From positions 1 to 23,463 of the IMG/VR virus record IMGVR_UViG_3300025133_000606: a DNA stretch of 23,463 bases, one strand, 5' to 3'. The stretch comes from a virus. A program made the translations under genes and the position numbers. Positions within the stretch are counted from its first letter, which is position 1; each line of letters starts with the position of its first letter. The notes beneath the pieces were generated by a model that ran no database searches, was not told the DNA's origin, and was given only the letters and a program-made list of their open reading frames with translations. Positions 22,156 to 23,463 of this stretch are shown here, one piece after another.

Positions 22156-22521
22156 CTACTTCTTGTTACCTAGTGCGTATGCACCGCCCAGTCCGGTTGC
22201 TGCGCCACCGCCTACGATAGTCCCGCCAATGGCCTTGTTAGAGACGTTCTTACCAAACATCTGGACTCCCTGCCCGCCCTTACCGGCCTTCATGCCTAAG
22301 CCTCTAAGTCCCCCGCTGGCCTTAGATCCAAGGCTAGTCAGTGCCTTTCCGGCATTGGATATGACGGCACCCCAAGCTGTTTTGTCCAGCTCATGGAATG
22401 CCTGCAGGTATGCTTCTGGCATCTCCCCAGTACAGGTTCCATAATTCTCTAGTAAATACTCCGCACGCTTTTCCATAGCGTGCTGCTCTAGAGCGACCTC
22501 ATATGCTGCGATTTTGTCCAC
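22156..22521 (-). CDS. Small glycine-zipper protein with MDKIAAYE N-terminus, 121 aa
   Basis: Unrecognised. GTG at 22521 follows GGAGG by 6 bases. Its first 19 residues (MDKIAAYEVALEQHAMEKR) match those of the 96-aa protein at 13201-13491 in M-D-K, A-A-Y-E, and the H-x-[LM]-x-K spacing. A second DKTAW lies at about residue 46. Residues 52-118 are Gly/Ala/Lys-rich, with a C-terminal zipper (AIGGTIVGGGAATGLGGAYA). It lies 2 bases after the beta' gene and 5 before the spike gene, so all three are in one leftward unit. Confidence 0.65.
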   Translation of the reverse strand: MDKIAAYEVALEQHAMEKRAEYLLENYGTCTGEMPEAYLQAFHELDKTAWGAVISNAGKALTSLGSKASGGLRGLGMKAGKGGQGVQMFGKNVSNKAIGGTIVGGGAATGLGGAYALGNKK

Positions 22522-22523
22522 GA

Positions 22524-23463
22524 TTAACCTCCGAAGAACCCAGAGAACATTCCTCTCTGGGGAGTTATAGGTGCAATTGATTTTATAGTCGGCTTACTTG
22601 GTATCTTAACCGAAGTCGGTACTGGTAAAGAAGGCTCTAGGCCAAACTCTGCCCCATGGGCGAGACCCGGTATAGGATGTCCATGGATATCCGATTTCCA
22701 GTTCTGTGCCGACCCCTCAATAAAGGTATCCTTAAGTCTCTGATAGTTTAGGCGAGCCATCCAGTCTTCCTGACCGGACAAGGGTACTTTATCAAGTGGC
22801 TTGAGGACAGGAGTATGTTTCACTTCTGGCAGCCCTGCAGCCTTCAGTTCCTTGTTGCGCTCCTCTACTTGAGAGAGGGGCATTAACTGTCCGCGTAGCA
22901 GTCCTTCCTGATCGGACCCACTCGTCACGCGAGTGACATTTGTCATCGCTTTGACTACCACTTCAATATTTCTTCTCCGCTCATTCCCTGTGCTCTCTGT
23001 GTACAGCTTATCCAGCTCAGTTGTCAGGTGGTTCCTTACAGAGTTGATATTGTTAGTGATCTTAAGGATGTCATGCGGATTGCTTCTTCCTGAGGACAGC
23101 GGATCTGCTTTCTTGACTCTCGTACCTACTCGAATATGAGCCAGAAGGGGCGTGGTGTGGGGAATAGTGTGAGACTTCCCGTCGATAAGGACTTCCTTAC
23201 CTCCTAGAGGATCTGTCGTAATCTTCTGAACAGTGCCAGAAACTAGCGCCAAAGTAGCGGAGCCTCTCAGCTTGAGGGGAACCTTAAACAGGTCTTTGGC
23301 TCCTGCGTAATAGTCGGTCACCCCCGTCCCAACACCTCCGGTGTGGAAGGTCCTCATCTGCATTTGAGTAACGGGCTCTCCAAGGGCGTGACCTGCGATG
23401 ACGCCCACGTTTGTGCCGTTGGCATACAGAGACCCCCGCTCATTGAGGCCGTAGCACGTAGCG
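22524..23463 (-). CDS. RNA polymerase beta' subunit, C-terminal part (gene runs off the window), 312 aa visible
   Basis: Encodes the C-terminal end of a cellular-type multisubunit RNA polymerase beta' chain. At the start of the visible part CYG matches the beta' zinc-finger end (C-x-x-C-Y-G), then [16 protein letters not shown] and MRTFHTGG match the bridge-to-trigger-loop signature, with the catalytic-loop Met, Arg, Thr, Phe and His all kept. Farther on, [30 protein letters not shown] and [10 protein letters not shown] follow the order of the bacterial beta' C-terminal domains, and [16 protein letters not shown] with LAHGAEFG correspond to the conserved beta' end. The usual TQGLPRVEELFEAR stretch is replaced by [14 protein letters not shown]. 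The reading frame continues past the right edge; the in-frame GTG near 23408 is not a true start. It shares an operon with virion genes, so it is phage-encoded rather than host rpoC. Confidence 0.93.
   Translation of the reverse strand, partial: ATCYGLNERGSLYANGTNVGVIAGHALGEPVTQMQMRTFHTGGVGTGVTDYYAGAKDLFKVPLKLRGSATLALVSGTVQKITTDPLGGKEVLIDGKSHTIPHTTPLLAHIRVGTRVKKADPLSSGRSNPHDILKITNNINSVRNHLTTELDKLYTESTGNERRRNIEVVVKAMTNVTRVTSGSDQEGLLRGQLMPLSQVEERNKELKAAGLPEVKHTPVLKPLDKVPLSGQEDWMARLNYQRLKDTFIEGSAQNWKSDIHGHPIPGLAHGAEFGLEPSLPVPTSVKIPSKPTIKSIAPITPQRGMFSGFFGG

Noticed and set aside
22524-23463. Host rpoC or a bacterial chromosome junction
   Set aside because: The gene is followed within 2 bases by a tagged glycine-zipper gene and then a spike-like gene on the same strand, and the trigger-loop flank differs from bacterial beta'.

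Overview
This window looks like the head and virion gene block of a large tailed bacteriophage (Caudoviricetes). Nearly everything is transcribed leftward (minus strand) in tightly packed genes that touch or overlap by a few bases. Recognisable phage hallmarks are a terminase large subunit (10574-12292), a prohead-protease-like protein (4896-6857), a likely HK97-fold major capsid protein (1-1143) and a gp5/gpV-like OB-fold baseplate spike candidate (20918-22150). The right edge carries the C-terminal ~312 residues of a multisubunit RNA polymerase beta' subunit (22524-23463, running off the window), including the trigger-loop signature. A phage that encodes its own cellular-type RNA polymerase, together with many structural proteins of unknown family, suggests a large (possibly jumbo) phage. 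The host cannot be told from this sequence; strong AGGAG Shine-Dalgarno sites say only that it is bacterial.

Layout, in the order of leftward transcription: beta' end, small glycine-zipper protein, baseplate spike candidate and a small partner, three large unknown virion-type proteins (471, 434 and 669 aa), two small sister proteins, a 288-aa protein, three small proteins ending at 13201. A rightward pair (12379-13204) converges on that block. Then comes the leftward terminase (12292-10574). A rightward trio (8771-10515: MerR-type HTH protein, coiled-coil protein, small membrane-type protein) converges on the terminase at a UUCG-capped hairpin. Finally a leftward head block runs from 8782 to 1: KxAS-repeat protein, glycine-zipper proteins, protease, scaffold/internal-protein candidate, several disordered or Gly/Ala-rich proteins, a decoration-protein candidate, and the capsid protein. 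There is no gene-free stretch above 300 bases. No tRNA, CRISPR, insertion sequence or clear broken gene was seen. Portal, tail sheath, tail tube and tape measure were not recognised.

The most unusual feature is a short signature, K-x-A-[S/A], often preceded by aromatic or acidic residues, that recurs in almost every leftward virion-type protein: near the N-terminus of many small glycine-zipper proteins, at residues 23-28 of the capsid protein, and six times in exact K-[VAT]-A-S form in the 309-aa protein. It is absent or rare in the terminase and in the rightward genes. My hypothesis is a capsid-targeting and/or maturation-protease site system comparable in logic to the T4 capsid-targeting sequence, labelling a large set of internal or ejected proteins. 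This is inference and needs proteomics.
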